From Eurosta solidaginis (lineage: Eukaryota > Arthropoda > Insecta > Diptera > Tephritidae), in contig NC_090319.1 in NCBI RefSeq assembly GCF_040869045.1, forward strand, positions 345,320,302 to 345,384,301: a stretch of DNA of 64,000 bases, in the 5' to 3' direction. This document shows, in pieces, positions 23,933-37,000 of the stretch (positions are counted from its first letter, which is position 1; each line of letters begins with the position of its first letter). The notes beneath the pieces are model-generated. The model had not been told where the DNA came from and made no database searches. It saw only the letters and a program-made list of their open reading frames with translations. The translations under genes and the position numbers were made by a program.

Positions 23933-24664
23933 GTATCAAAGAGTTTTCGACTAATACAGATTTATATATGTTTTCGATTCCTTATTAGTATTGATTTGTT
24001 TATGTCTACTGCAAAAGCATTTTTTACATTAATGTAATGCTATTTGCTAAAAATTATTGTTGTTAATATATTTAAAAGTTTATATATGTGTTTTTTATGT
24101 AGCATCAAATTTGTATTCAAATTAAGTTTTATACGTTCTTCGGTGTACAATATATTTTATAGAAAGGCTTGTACCCAATTTACATATATTAATTTTGATG
24201 TAATTTTTATTATATGTATAAGTCTATATTTATATATATATATATCTTAACATTATGTTATACAATACATATTTTTAAACATTTAAACTATTTTCTTTTG
24301 TACAGCTAATAATTTAGGTTTTTAGATTAATATATTAAAAGTAGTACAAGCATATTTATTGAATTCTTTTAATAGTTTAATTCTTTTTCTATACTCAGCA
24401 TACCACCTCAACGGCCACCTTACTTTGTCGACTAAATACTTTTTTCATGTTTGTAGCACTTAAAGTAAGTATATTTTTCTTCAACTTGGCATATTTTGTT
24501 TCAATCTGCATTTTTATATATGAATGTCCGTGTATATGACCGTTTACATAAATTCAAAGCTAGATATTTATATATTTATGCATCTATTCATATATGCATA
24601 TTTTAGTACAAAATTATATAAATTATTTCCAAATCAAAAAAACAGTAAATGCAGCTGCGACATA
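23933..24664. other. AT-rich intergenic stretch
   Basis: Long runs of A and T with a TATA microsatellite near 24225-24245. Nothing recognised. Confidence 0.4.
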
Positions 24665-25093
24665 TGTGACCCGGTCTATGAAAAGGTGGCTTATGACTCA
24701 GAAAAAATTTTCCCACTTTTTTCTGGTTTCGATAGTTTTTGAGACGCTCTTTCGCGTGGTGAAAACTAGAAAGTCCTAACTTGCTTAGAAGTGTACTAAA
24801 AATGTAGAGAAAGAAGAGCACAAATGAAAGACGATGAAGCCTTTGTTTCCTTCGATGCCACTTTGGTGGCTGGTGAAACATCCTCAGATTTTTTTGATAG
24901 CATTTTTTTCTATGGCAATGGAGCCAAAATATCGTTCAGAAACTGTTTTGTGCTTTGCCTTTTGGTCATAACTGTTCATAATGCAAAAGAAAAACTACTA
25001 AGAAACTGAAGAAATGCATTGTTTATCTTTAACAGCTGTTTCTCGCAATTTCTTTTTTGAGTCATAAGCCACCTTTTCATAGGCCGGGTCACA
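24665..25093. mobile_element. Small TIR element (MITE), TA target duplication
   Basis: The left end TGTGACCCGGTCTATGAAAA and the reverse complement of the right end TGTGACCCGGCCTATGAAAA continue alike through GGTGGCTTATGACTCA, about 36 bp with one mismatch. TA lies directly outside both ends (24663-24664 and 25094-25095), as for Tc1/mariner-type elements. No transposase gene. It lies between the hAT element and the 3' end of NELF-A. Confidence 0.75.
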
Positions 25094-25239
25094 TATGCAG
25101 CTGTTACATATATATTATCTGCGCGGCATTAAAAAAGCGATTAAGCTTCTCTAAAAACTATGCATGTATAAATGCTGCACTGGCAAAAGATCATTATCCC
25201 ATTCAGCAGTTGCACACGAATTGCACCGAAATAAATATG

Positions 25240-25245
25240 TTTATT
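25240..25245 (-). promoter_or_regulatory. Nelf-A: Polyadenylation signal of NELF-A
   Basis: AATAAA on the minus strand, about 135 bases past the NELF-A stop codon. It is the first such hexamer noticed downstream. Confidence 0.6.
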
Positions 25246-25380
25246 TTGACTAATGGATTTTGAAAGCTTGAGACTCTCACGCAACAGCGATCCCAAATTT
25301 GGTCTTAAAACCAATAGATTGCATTTTCACTGTAATGGCGCTTTTTTCGACTGAGCTGTTTTGATGCGTATCAATTTTCC

Positions 25381-25578
25381 CTAAATAACTACAGAATTTT
25401 GCGCTTGCATAGCTCCAGCATTCGTAGTGTTGCTGCCATCTACACCTTGGCGTTGCGTACTTTGATCTAGACGCCGATAGTTTTGGAAAGTTTTCCATTC
25501 GCCCGTATTATAGTCCAACCTTATATGGGATTCAACTAAACAAAGCGCTGTACTGCCATCCTCTTGCTGCACTTTTTC
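25381..25578 (-). CDS. Nelf-A: NELF-A coding exon 7 (last)
   Basis: 65 codons and TAG. Acceptor AAATTTCTTTAG, reading EKVQQEDGSTALCLVE, then RLDYNTGEWKTFQNYRRLDQ, then a ~24-residue tail. The GEWKTFQNYRR motif corresponds to GQWTRFKKYK-type ends of animal NELF-A. Confidence 0.95.
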   Translation of the reverse strand, partial: EKVQQEDGSTALCLVESHIRLDYNTGEWKTFQNYRRLDQSTQRQGVDGSNTTNAGAMQAQNSVVI

Positions 25579-28500
25579 CTAAAGAAATTTAACATTTTAA
25601 AATAATTTTAGATTTCCATTAATATTAAACACAATAACAAATTCGTGTTACCTCACTCTCGCCCAATTTAATAACGATTACATTTTCAGAGTTTGGACGT
25701 GGATTCTCACGCATCCCCGCCATGAATCCCAAAATAAGAGCTTTGTCTGGACGTGAGACTCGATTCGCTTTACGAAACATTTCGTGCGCCTTATGTACAT
25801 GCTCGTTCTGTAAATTAAGAATTTATAAACCGTCTACTTCAGTTTTTGCTAAGATTCTAGTTGAATAACATCTTTATTGGTTTATGATTCAAAAATAAGA
25901 TAGCTTACGTTAGGTTAGGTGGCAGCTCCCCTGGTAGGGGAAGCTCACTTGGACAACATGAATGTCCGTTGTGATGCCACACAAATAACGGTTACGTAAC
26001 TACAGCTACTTAGAGAATCGATTTAGTTTGAAATAAGACCGATCTAAACCTTGGATAAATCCCTGAAGGTCTAAGTGAGTCGCGAACGAAATACATTCGC
26101 CTAGTTCTGTCGAAAGCTGGCCAATCGAGCATAATACAGCTAAATCCGGATGAGGTTTCCAGTATATTGAGACATACCGCATGGATAGTGCCCTGTCAAA
26201 ACTCCAATGACCATTAATAGATGAGCCTTATTGAACCCAATTATTTCGGCAGACCTCCTGGCATCCACTTCCGGCCAGGAAGATCTTGCTATCCTGCAAG
26301 AGGTGGTGTCCGCCCAGCGCCTGCTGAGCTTACTCGACGCGTCCCCTATATGGTCGCCAAGCCTTAAAACTACCCACTGGAAGAAGCTACAGACCTGCCA
26401 AAATACTGCGCTCAGAACCGCCGCGGTCTGTCTTCTTATGTCCCTAGAACACCATCTACATAATGAGGCGAGAATAGTCCCCATCACAAAGAGAAATGAG
26501 ATGCTAACCAAACAGTTCCTGTTGAATACCCATAAACCTGGGCATCCCAACAGACATCTGATTGGTGAGCCAGCATCGCCTGGGGACTTAAGGAGTCATC
26601 TCCGTAAGCATTTTGAGGAAATACGGCACCTGCGAACTCAGCCGTATGAAGCAAAAAAACACAAGCAGGTCCTTGGTGAACTCCACAAACAGGCGTCGGA
26701 CCTTTATGCCGGGAATTGCCCGGTGAATCGGGGAACAGTAACCAAAACTTGCAGAAGAGGAACGCATACTCCCCAGGGAAACGCGAGTCACTCTGGCTCA
26801 ACTTCGTTCTGGATACTGTAACAGGTTCAACTCTTACATATCCAGAATCAACCCCGACATACAAAATGTATGCCCCGCTTGCAATGTGTCCCCACATGAC
26901 ACCAACCATCTCTTTAATTGTAATGTGGAACCAACGCCTCTAACACCCTTTCATTATGGTCCACCACTGTCGAAACAGCAAGTTTCCTTGGACTCCCGTT
27001 AGAGGATATTGATGACAATTTGTGATCGGTTGCAGCTATTAGGTGGGGCGAAACATTGCTACAACAACAACAACAACTTACTCGAGACCCATCTATGCAG
27101 GTCCAGCCCACAGATGGCCAGCGGAGTGCCGAAATCTCTTTCGCTGACTTTATTCAGTTCAGTTGTACCGATGCGGACTAAGGGATCCAAATGATTCAAG
27201 AGGTTGTGTGGTGCAACCTTTTCAAGGGGTTGAAAGCGCAATTTATAGCTCCTCCAACCCAATTGTCAACCTCACCTACCAGTGGCGAATCCTGTTTCTT
27301 TAACCGCCGAGGTTCTGGCGATCCCAAGTTCCATGGAACTGGGAGTGGGTGAGGGATGGCCTACAAGATTCAATGTGGCCATAGTCAGCCCAATTCTAAA
27401 CGAAAATTCCGTGCGAGTTTTTTCCCTTCTCCCATTCCTCGTATTCTAAATAAAAATTTCTTGTGAGTTTTTTCACTTCTCCCTTTCCTCCTATTCTGAA
27501 CAATGTTCGAAAAAGGTGAAACTGGCTATGGGAGAAAAGTAGGTATTATGAATGTGAGGGAGAGGGAGATTTCTTTGCCATTTCATAGGAGTTTTTTCAC
27601 TACTTAAATTAAAGGGAATGCATCAAAATAAGGGAAATTGGTTCTTTTAAGAAAAAACACTTATTCGTACAAATTTGTGCTAAAATTTGTATTTACATTC
27701 TACCACAATATTCTCACTGTTAATACAACAATAATATATAATACAATATATATAATACAACCAAAATATTCTTTATTTTAAGTCGAAAAGTATATCATAA
27801 GCAACGGAAGAGCTCTTTGTATATTTGATGCAGCCATCCAAAAATTGCGCAAGGATTTTTAAGAAGGCTTAATTAGATTTCGGCATATGGCGAAAGGCGA
27901 ACTCAACTCGACATGGCCGTCAGAAAATTGCTTTGCAGAATGAAAGCAAGCAACTCCGGCGGATTTGTGTTATCCCGCCGTCTTCTTCTTATGCTCCTCT
28001 GTTGATGTTGCTGTGGCACCAATTCATTACTCATTTCAGTGAATACCACATGAAATGCAATAATTATTTCTTAATTTCAAACAAATTCGCAACAATAATT
28101 AAACTTTTCAATTTTTTAAACAAAATAAGAAATGCGCAACGAAATTTCAATTGACAAAACAGCTGACTTCGAAAATTCAAAATTCTTATTCCCCAATTTT
28201 TCCTCTCCCTAGGAGAAAAGAATTGGAGTAATTTTTCCGCGGGAATAAAAAAAATCCGCGAGAATATTTAGAATTGGTCTGATTAAATAACTCCCGAGAC
28301 GTTCGGGCTTGTGCCTTAATGGAGCTTATTACCTTCGGCGAGTGTCTTTATCACAAACAACAAAAACAGGGCCCCCTCGGCTCCTATCAACCGCTAGAAC
28401 GTTTAAAAAGAAACGACGAGAGACTGATTGACCTAAAATCCTTCGGTGATGTATGAGAGCTTCTGCCGGGCTTTGGGATGAAGATAAAAAATAAGATATG

Positions 28501-29003
28501 TAATAACGATAATTATAAAAATAAAGGATTCCAGCCTACATAAACTATTGACCAAAATTTATAAACGAATTAGTATCTCTTTATAGCCTAATTCCTCATT
28601 GCCTTTTCAAGCGGGGTGTTGTTCTTGCTGTAACAGCAAAAAACTCCCTGAAGAAACGAAAGAAATAACCGCGATTAAACTTATTTCGATTTCTAATCCC
28701 ACAGCAGGTATACAATGATCAGATCTATTAGAACAGTATCTGATTTTAGAAATAATAGCTATACATATAAATACTCACCGATAAGGAGAGCCCTTTTCGC
28801 TGTGGTGCCTGTTGCGTTTGTTGTTGCTGCTGTTGGGCTTGTTGTGTCACTTGAACAATGTGAGTAGTGCGTGGCAAACCAACCGTTGACGTACCCTGTT
28901 GTATCTGTATTTGCTGTGGTTGACCTGTCCCCGCTTGTGTAGTTGTTATAATGCGTTGTTGAGGTTGTGTCTTATGCTGTAATACGATTTGTTGTGGTCT
29001 CAT

Positions 29004-29034
<31 letters not shown>

Positions 29035-31028
29035 GGTGATTGTGTTATTATAGTACGTTGTAGTTGCGCTGGTTGCTGTTGGCCCAATCCTGTTGAACTT
29101 GATGCTGTTTGCACTTGAACTAGCTGCGGTTGTTGCCCTGGGCGTTGAATCAACGTTAAGCCTTGTGGTAGTGTTGTCAAGCTGTTGCCTTGTACATTAG
29201 AAATAACCGGGCGTATAATTGTTTGTTGAGAGGGCTAAAAAAAAGTTATTAAATGAATATAAAATGATTCGAGGCATAAACGTGTGTACAGTTCAAGTCA
29301 CTTACAGTATTCATAATATTAGTTTGTGCTGGTTGTTGCACAAGCATATGTTGAGTTGACAAAGTATTTGTGGGTATAAGTGATGGTAAGTGTTGTTGTT
29401 GCTTCACTTGTTGATTTCCACTTTGCTGCTGCAGCTGTATTGTTTGTCCAGGCTGCAAGCCGGATCCTGACGTCTTCACCAGACTCGGCGGGCCAGCCGC
29501 TGTTGTCATTAACGTAGCACCAGTGCCAGTGTTTAGTCCTTGTAGTCCACTCATGTTACTAATTGGTATTTGCTGATACATATCCCCGCCAATATTACGC
29601 AATATAACACCTTTTTGCGTTAATATAATTGTTTTATTTTTCATATTTGCATTTGCATTTCCAACGCCAACGCCACCAACATTTCCCATAGAACCACTTA
29701 AGCTTGCAGGATTTGATGATTGAACCAACACTTGTGTAAGCTTTGGCTGTTGAGTTGTGCTTGTATTAGCGACGATTGTATGCTGTGGTTGTTGTTGTTG
29801 CAATTGCGCTTGAAGATGCTGCTGTTGTGCAGCTTGTGAGGCCGGTTGTATAGTGACCGGCCGATTTGGTAACTGTACATTTTGAATATTTAATAAAGTA
29901 GGTTGCTGTTGATGTTGTTGCGCTGTTGATGTTGCCACCAATGGTGGTGGATTAGCGCCAGTAGTGTTTGATCCCTGTTGTTGACGTACCGGTGTCATCA
30001 TCACACCCGATGGTGAAGTTTTCAATAAAATCTTTGTTGGTGTTTGTGTATTAGCTGAGGCTGCCGTCTGGTAGAGTGTGGTGGCAGTTTGTTGTTGTTG
30101 AGTGGGACGAGAATGAGCGAAAGAAGTCAAAGTCGGAATTGTAGCTGTTTGGAGTTGTTGTGTATGTTGCTTCTGTTGTTGTTGTTGGGAAGTTGAAGAG
30201 GACAAGATGTAGGAAGAAGTGTTGGTGGACTGTTGCTGTTGGTGTTGTTGTTTTAAATGTTGTTGTTGAGGCTGCTGTTGTTGGTGTTGTTGATGAGATT
30301 GTAGAGCTGCTGTAGAATTAGTTGCACGCTTCGCTGGTTGTATGATTGTCTGTGAGATAATAACTGGGCCACTATTGGTGGCAGTCTTTAATTGACTTAA
30401 TGGCATCGACTTAATTGATTGCGCTGTGGTCGTTGTCGATGTGCCAGAGGAAATAAGTTGTTTCTAGAAAAATAAAAACAATTATTATGAAAAGAAATAG
30501 TAAAACTTTGATTGCAGCCAAAAGTAAAAAAAATTACTGCTGGGCTATGCCTAAATGAGTTACATGTCGCCAGCCTCTAGTTCTTTTTGTAACGGTAAAC
30601 AAATCTCGCGGAACCTATTTGGAGAATACAATTATGACGGGAATTGTCTGTATACCCATCTGCGCCTCACAAAAAATCAGATATTTCAAAAAAAATCCCA
30701 ACGCTTTGAGATATCAAATATTTAGTAATTGTTGTTATTTCACACTTCTTTATTAAAGAGGTTTACTGTATGAAGTAAAACTGCCTGGCCAGGTTAATCT
30801 GCTGTTTTGGTTTTAATAATTTTGATAGTTTGTGCCGCCTTCGATATGACCAAAGGATAGCGAATACGCCACAACGGACGGGGTGAGGGCTAAACGGTTT
30901 TCCAGACTAATGTAACAAAAAACAAGTAAAAACTAGTAAGAAATGTAAACTTACTGATCTTGAAACAGGTGCATTCGATGAGGAAATTATCACGGGTGTC
31001 GAGCTGTTAATTAATATAGGTTGTTGCT

Positions 31029-31059
<31 letters not shown>

Positions 31060-34000
31060 TGAATTTTGCTGTTGCGATAATGTCTGAACCTTTGGTGATT
31101 TTGTTGATGTTATTTTTACAGAGATATTATTCGGCAAATTCGCCAATGGATTGTTTGTCTGACGCAACTGTTGTTGTGTATAAATGTTTGTAGGCATTGT
31201 TTTTGACACAGGGCTCTTGCTCACTGATGGTTTTATATCTAATTTCTCCATTTTTGTCAATGTATTAGAATTAGTAGGTGAGGTGGTTGCTGCTGTGTTT
31301 ATCTTTTGTCTGGTTACTGTTGTACCACTAGCGTTGCTCAGTGTCAAGCCACTAATAGTTTGCTTTTGTTGTTGTGGTGCAGCACGTATGAGGACATGCT
31401 GACTTGTTTGCTGCTGCAATAACTGTTGTGTTTGTTGGAGTTGTTGAAGTTGTGTTTGTTGTGGTTTATTTTGTTGTTGTATAATGATACGCTGTTGCAA
31501 GCGTGTTGGCGTTTGTGGCATTTGTTGCGTCAATAAATTATCAGGATGTGAGGGTGATTCTATTTTTTCTACTTTAATATTTGGAGGCATTAAAATCTCT
31601 TCGCTCTTTATTTCAATTTCCTGCTTGATACGTTTATTGCTGTGATTTAAGTTATTGACTTGCGTATGTGTTGGCGTGCGCATTAGCGTTTGTGTTTGTG
31701 TAGACATGCTATTCATTTTTGTGGGTGTTGTAACCGTAGGAGAGAGAATTGTAGACGTCAATGAAGTACTAGCTACACACGTTGATGGACTATCCATGGT
31801 TTTATGTTGTGGTTTGTGCTCTAAAGCTTTTGGTGGTGAACTGGGTTTGGTATAATTTAGCGATGGCGCATATTCCGGTGTAGGTGGCTCTATCTTTGTT
31901 GTAGTTAATATATTATCTTTACTATCAGTCAGCATGTCACTATTTCCACTTTGATTTAGTTGTGGAATGGTTTCTGTTTTGATTTCAAACGTAGTACTTA
32001 CACCCGCAGCCTGTGATGAGGTGGGAGTAGTTGGTATATTAGCATTGCCGACTGCTGTATTATTTCCACCAACAATGGCTTGTGTTGGTGAAGTGGCAGC
32101 TAATGTTGCAGCGTTCTCAGCAGCAACTGCAGACGCAATTTGTTTTAGTTCTGCCTTCTTTTGCTGTTCCTCTAATTGCTGCTCTCGCTTTCGTTTTTTA
32201 GCTGCAGCATAACCCAGTGGTTGCTCTGTAAATTCAATCAACTTAATTCCACCATCTTTTCGTCCGGCAGGCGTGCGACTTAAGTTTGGCCGCTGTTGTG
32301 GCCCGGTAACATTAGGCGAACGAAAACCTAAAGAGGGTACCCGTGATGGAATCCCTTTGAGCGGGGTTGTATCTGTCATCTTTCGTGGCATACCACGCGA
32401 TCGTAACGGTATGGTGGGTGCAGAAGACTTCTTTAATGACGATTGTGCATCTGCTGACTTGTGTAAAAGTTCAGTGCGCAAATTGGCGCTCTTAGGTTTA
32501 CGCTTTATGGTGAAATGTTTTACGGGATTGGGTTGTTGGCCGACCTTATAGGCATAAAAACATAAAAAATAAGTAAAATCATATACACGTTTACGTAAAT
32601 ATAAATAAGTTTATAGTATTCATTGCTAAACTCACCACAGATACCAACGCATTTTTGTTTAAATAAAGGCATTCTAATGGCAGCATACCGAGATCGCTGT
32701 GTTTACTAACTAATTTGCGTAAATCATTTACCATGTCAGTGAATATGGGTCGTGTGTCTTCATATTCTGATATTTCTGTGTTCAGCGAACTTGTTGCCGG
32801 AAAAGTTTTCATAGTTTCCGCCAACATTGACACCCAAAGCTCCGAATCTAAACCAGCTACTTCAATCACCTCTTCCAATTCCGATTTCCACTGCAAAGCA
32901 CAAATATCATTTTAATTTTAGTTAAATGGGATTAACCTAACGCACGTTTTGCAACCTATCGCTGAAGTCATTTGTCATTCCCGAAATGGAAAATGGCAAA
33001 GATAATTCCAATACTAAAGTCTGGTAAGCCAGCTAATGAATTCGAGTAATATCGTTAGATATCACTCCTTTCGCCTGTAGCGAAGACATTGGAAACCGCC
33101 TTACTCCCTAATTTCACGGCAAATCTTCGCCTAGCCACGCACCAACATGGCTTCCGCAAAATGCACAGCACCAGCACCACCACCGCGCTAAACGCCATAA
33201 GCACAAAGATTAATTACGGTCTAAATTAGGAAAACCCCCTTCATAGGACGGTCCTCGTGGCACTTAACTTGTCAAAAGGTTTTGACACAGTCAACCACGG
33301 CACGCTAGTCCAAGACATAGAAGGCTCACACCTTCCCCCTTGTCTAAAAAGATGGACCGCAAATTATCTGAATGGTCGGCAAGCGTCGGTTCAATTTAGG
33401 AAAGAAATCTCAAAACCTAGGAAAATTAAACAACCTGACATTATCACCGACAAAATCCACGGCCACCCCAGCGGGTTAGGGGATCAGAATATACCCGCGG
33501 TAGGTATGCCTGTCGTAAGAGGCGACTAAAATACCAGATTCAAAGGGCTGTGTAGCGCAACCTTTTAGGTTGCCAGCGATATATATAGCTTCTCCAAACC
33601 CAATTGTCAACCTCACCTATCCGCGGCGAATCCTGTTTCACTAACAGACGAGGCTCTGGCGACCCCAGGCTCCTCATGGAACTTGAGGGTGGGGAGAGAG
33701 GGAATGGCCTGAAGGTTTAATGTGGCCACATAAATCGTTCCCGAGATGGTCGGGCTAGCACCTTAATGGTGCTGTGGTACCGGAGCGTACCGGATTTGTA
33801 TCCGGCAAAGGACCATCACATCGATAACACTCCCCGGGGCCTTCGGGGAGCAACCTTATCGCTACAACAACAACAACAACAACACGGCCACTCGGCCAAA
33901 TATTAGACGTTCACTTCGATGGTGTCACACTACCGACTGTCAGTCACCCAAAGATCTTAGGGGTAACGTTCGATAATACTCTGACCTTCAAGGCGCATTC

Positions 34001-37000
34001 CACCGAAATTGTATCTAAAGTACAAAGCGGCAACAAAATGCTCTTGTCGCTGGACCTGGGGAAAAGATAAAGAAACGTTGCTAACCACGTACAAAGCAAT
34101 TGACCGACCGCTCATGAGCTACGCGTCACCAGTTTGGTCGCCTAGTCTTAAAAACACACACTGGAAAAAGCTGTAGGCCTGTCAAAATGCTGCAATCAGA
34201 ACTTCCACCGGGTGTCTCCTTATGACTCCCGAACACCACCTACATAGTGAGGCCAAAGAGCTCAACATTAAAAAGCCCAACGAAATGCTGAACAGGCACA
34301 TAAACCAGGACATCTAGCAAACAAATGATTGATCTAGCCCCGCCTCCACATTAAGGGAACATCTCCATATCACTATGACGAGATCCGGCACTTGCCAACA
34401 CAGCCGTTTGATCGAGACAAAAATAAGCAGTCCCTAAGCCAAAACCACACAGAATCGGTAAACGCTTTTGCCAGGACGCGCCCGGTGAACCTTGTTATTA
34501 ATATGCAATATCCTGCCCTTGCAGAACAAGGAAGCACACTACCAAGGGAGGCACGAGTCACCCTGGCCCAACTTCGTTCTGGATATTGTAACAGGTTAAA
34601 CTCTTTATTTGTCCAGAATCAACCCCGACATACGTAATGTATGTCCTGCATACGATGTGTCCCCACATGACACCCTCCTTCTTTTCAATTTAATGTGGAA
34701 CCTACGCCTCTAACACCAATCTCCTTATGGTCCTCCCCTGTTGAAACTGACAATATCCTTGGACTCCCGTTAGAGGACTTTGATGAGCATTTGTGAGTGG
34801 TCGTGTCCATTGAACGGAGCGAAGCACTGACAACACAAGAACAACAAGAGAGTTCAACGTCAAAATAAGGTAAGTGGCCTATGACCTTATTCACTTATTT
34901 CATTATTTATTAGTCTACAAATTAAACAATTAATCAGACTAAATATAGTTACGGATTACAGATAAATTACAATTAGAGTATAAGAAGTGAAAAGCCACCG
35001 TGGTGTGATGGTAGCGTGCTCCGCCTACCACACCGTATGCCCTGGGTTCACACCCCGGGCAAAGCAACATCAAAATTTTAGAAATGAGGTTTCTCAATTA
35101 GAAGAAAATTTGTCTAAGCGGGGTCGCCCCTCGGCAGTGTTTGGCAAGCGCTCCGAGTGTATTTCTGCCATGAAAAGCTCTCAGTGAAAACTCATCTGCC
35201 TTGCAGATGCCGTTCGGAGTTGGCATAAACATGTAGGTCCCGTCCGGCCAATTTGTAGGGAAAATCAAGAGGAGCACGACGAAAATTGGAAGAGAAGTTC
35301 GGCCTTAGATCTCTTCGGAGGTTATCGCGCCTTACATTTATTTATTTCATAAAAAGTGAAATTTATATTATAAAATATGTATTATATTATTAAATCAGTT
35401 GTTGTTGTTGTTGTAGCGATAAGGTTGCTCCCCGAAGGATTTGGGGAGTGTTATCGATGTGATGGTCCTTTGCCGGCTACAGATCCGTACGCTCCGGTAA
35501 CACAGCACCATTAAGGTGATAGCCCGACTATCTCGGGAACGATTTATATGGCCACATTAAACCGTCAGGCCATCCCTCCTTCCCCACCCCCACGTTCCAT
35601 GAGGAGCTTGGGGTCGCCAGAGCCTCGTCTGTTAGTGAAACAGGATTCGCCCCGGATAGGTGAGGTTGACAATTGGGTTTGGAGAAGCTATATATAGCGC
35701 TGGCAACCTGAAGGTTTGGCCTACAAAGCCCCTTGAAGCTGGTATTATAGTCACCTCTTACGACAGGCATACAACACCGACAGGCATACCTACCGCGGGT
35801 ATATTCTGACCCCCTAACCCGCTGGGGTTTTATGGTTTACTCGTGATTATCGTTGTTCATCCATTATTAACACGCCTATATTAGCTTCACTTGTACGTAT
35901 GCTTGCGGCCATTATTGAAGTGGTTTTTGTAGCGATAAGGTTACTCCCCAAAGGCTTTGGGGAGTGTTATCGATGTGATGGTCTTTTGTCGGATACAGAT
36001 CCGGTACACTCCGACAACACAGAACCATTAAGGTGCTAGCCTGACCATCTCGGGAACGATTTATATGGCCACATTAAACCTTAAGGCCATCCCTCCCTCC
36101 CCGCCCCCAAGTTCCATGATGAGCTTGGGGTCGCCAGAGCCTCGTCTATTAGTGAAATGGGATTCGCCTCTCGAAGGTGATGTTGACAATTGGGTTGAAG
36201 AAGCTATATATTGCGCTGGCAACCTGAACAGGTTGCGCTACACAACCCCTTGAATAAGATATTCAGCCCGATTCTAAACGAAAATTCCGTGCGAGTTTTT
36301 TCCCTTCTCCCATTCCTCGTATTCTAAATAAAAATTCCTTGTGAGTTTTTTCACTTCTCCCTTTCCTCCTATTCTGAACAATGTTCGAAACAGCGGAAAC
36401 CGGTTATGGGAGAAAAGTAAGTATTATGAATGTGGGGGAGAGGGAGATTTCTCTGTCATTTCATAGGAGTTTTTTCACTAGTTAAATTAAAGGGAATGCA
36501 TCAAAATAAAGGAAATTGGTTCTTTTAAGAAAAAACACTTATTCGTACAAATTTGTGCTAAAATATGTATTTACATTCTACCACAATATTCTCACTGTTA
36601 ATACAACAACAACAACAACCACAATATTCATTATTTTAAGTCGAAAAGTATATAAGCAACGGAAGAGCTCTTTGCATATTTGATGCAGCCATCCAGAAAT
36701 TGCGCAAGGATTTTTTAAGAAGGCTTAAATAGATTTTGGCATATGGCGAAAAGCGAACTCAACTCGACTTGGCCGCCAGAAAATTGCTTTGCAGAATGAA
36801 TGCATACAACTCCGGCGGATTTGTGTTATCCCACCGTCTTCTTCTTCTTATGCTCCTCTGTTGATGTTGCTGTGGCACCAATTCATTACTTATTCCAGTG
36901 AATACCACATGAAATGCAATAATGTGCATTGTTTATACCTTATTTCTTAATTTCAAACAAATTCACAACAATAATTGAACTTTTCAATTTTTTAAACAAA

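Noticed and set aside
25905..25925. GTTAGGTTAGG taken for insect telomere repeat (TTAGG)
   Set aside because: It is only two units and is the known kind of 3' end of an I-type LINE on the minus strand; flies lack TTAGG telomeres.
26231..26821. 196-codon + strand frame as a gene
   Set aside because: From 26347 it is LINE thumb sequence; before that it reads backwards through another LINE's end, so it is a chance fusion at a transposon junction.
31184..32551. Open frames on the + strand opposite NELF-A exon 3
   Set aside because: They are the complement of Gln/Thr-rich coding sequence. The minus-strand frame has the homology and splice sites.
34994..35070. A functional tRNA gene (A and B box-like motifs); likewise at 58456, 13450 and 9931
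   Set aside because: The same head is followed each time by the same ~280-bp body and 3' end, with short target duplications, and no proper cloverleaf. These are SINEs.
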